From CAVXSP01 sp963764505 (GTDB taxonomy: Bacteria > Acidobacteriota > Vicinamibacteria > Vicinamibacterales > SCN-69-37): a stretch of 64,000 nucleotides of DNA. Below the pieces are notes generated by a model, which saw only the letters and a list, made by a program, of their open reading frames with translations, did not search any database and had not been told where the DNA came from. The number at the start of each line of letters is the position of its first letter. Position 1 is the stretch's first letter. Of this stretch, positions 63,979-64,000 are shown one piece after another. Where the stretch lies: contig CAVXSP010000001.1 of the NCBI GenBank assembly GCA_963764505.1, positions 1,116,001 to 1,180,000 of the forward strand, in the 5' to 3' direction. A program made the position numbers and the translations under genes.

Positions 63979-64000
63979 CGTACGTCTCCTCGAAGACGGA

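Overview
This 64 kb window is high-GC bacterial chromosome, packed with genes on both strands. It carries no rRNA, tRNA, CRISPR array, phage or complete transposon that I can see. The gene families point to Acidobacteriota, most likely a Vicinamibacteria-type member. The pointers are large Oar-like TonB receptors with an N-terminal carboxypeptidase-regulatory domain, a VWFA-related protein of the acidobacterial type, an ADOP-type double-FtsX permease, a two-heme 'reaction-centre cytochrome' homologue, and secreted S9 peptidases. The lineage is an inference from gene content; no marker gene is present.

Layout. Positions 1-9000 hold an SRPBCC protein (cut by the window edge), a LOG-family protein, a minus-strand run of NamZ-like muramidase, FdhD and a phospholipase-D/cardiolipin-synthase-like protein, a sodium:solute symporter and a TonB receptor. 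Positions 9285-11995 encode a LytS-like membrane kinase and a LytTR regulator overlapping by four bases. Positions 12000-21700 look like a metal-handling region: a TonB receptor, two small divergent Cys/His secreted proteins, and a CusC-CusB-CusA type tripartite efflux operon whose pump gene carries about eight indels. Positions 21700-25400 hold a thiol/sulfur neighbourhood (TlpA-like thioredoxin, cystathionine beta-synthase type enzyme, DsbA-like protein). Positions 27472-34811 look like sugar-acid catabolism: MFS transporter, L-fuconate dehydratase, aldose epimerase, SDR and an IlvD/Edd dehydratase. A repeat-rich gap near 32.0-33.0 kb carries a truncated four-helix-bundle (S23-type) gene. 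Positions 35-46 kb are mixed metabolism: beta-propeller, NAD-epimerase, M23 peptidase, 2-hydroxyacid dehydrogenase, sugar isomerase, cytochrome, dicarboxylate symporter and transhydrogenase subunits. From 46 kb onward come a DUF3311 plus monocarboxylate-symporter pair, an ADOP permease, DPP-IV, AhcY, a phosphoesterase, PhzF, a CHASE3 histidine kinase, inositol oxygenase, prolyl oligopeptidase, an SGNH hydrolase and a metallophosphatase.

Three kinds of signal go beyond the gene list. First, at least ten genes have a TANNNT hexamer 6-9 nt before the start codon with little or no room for a Shine-Dalgarno site, the layout expected of leaderless mRNAs. One such promoter at 24702-24709 appears to serve two divergent genes. 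Second, an AT-rich island at 22400-22521 holds a set of nested hairpins that would bury the ribosome-binding site and start codon of the TlpA-like gene. Third, there are repeats of unusual form: a perfect 76-bp palindrome at 40477-40552, arrays of a 9-bp GGTACGCCR unit after gene ends, and an imperfect inverted repeat near 32.44/32.69 kb.

Several genes (LOG protein, TonB receptor 2, CusA, SDR, CHASE3 kinase) are broken by single-base indels, mostly insertions, in otherwise well conserved coding sequence. Assembly or consensus error is a real alternative to true gene decay for these. Start sites given here were chosen from ribosome-binding sites, TANNNT spacing, family N-termini and overlap with neighbours. 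All functions are inferred from family resemblance seen in the sequence, without database searches.
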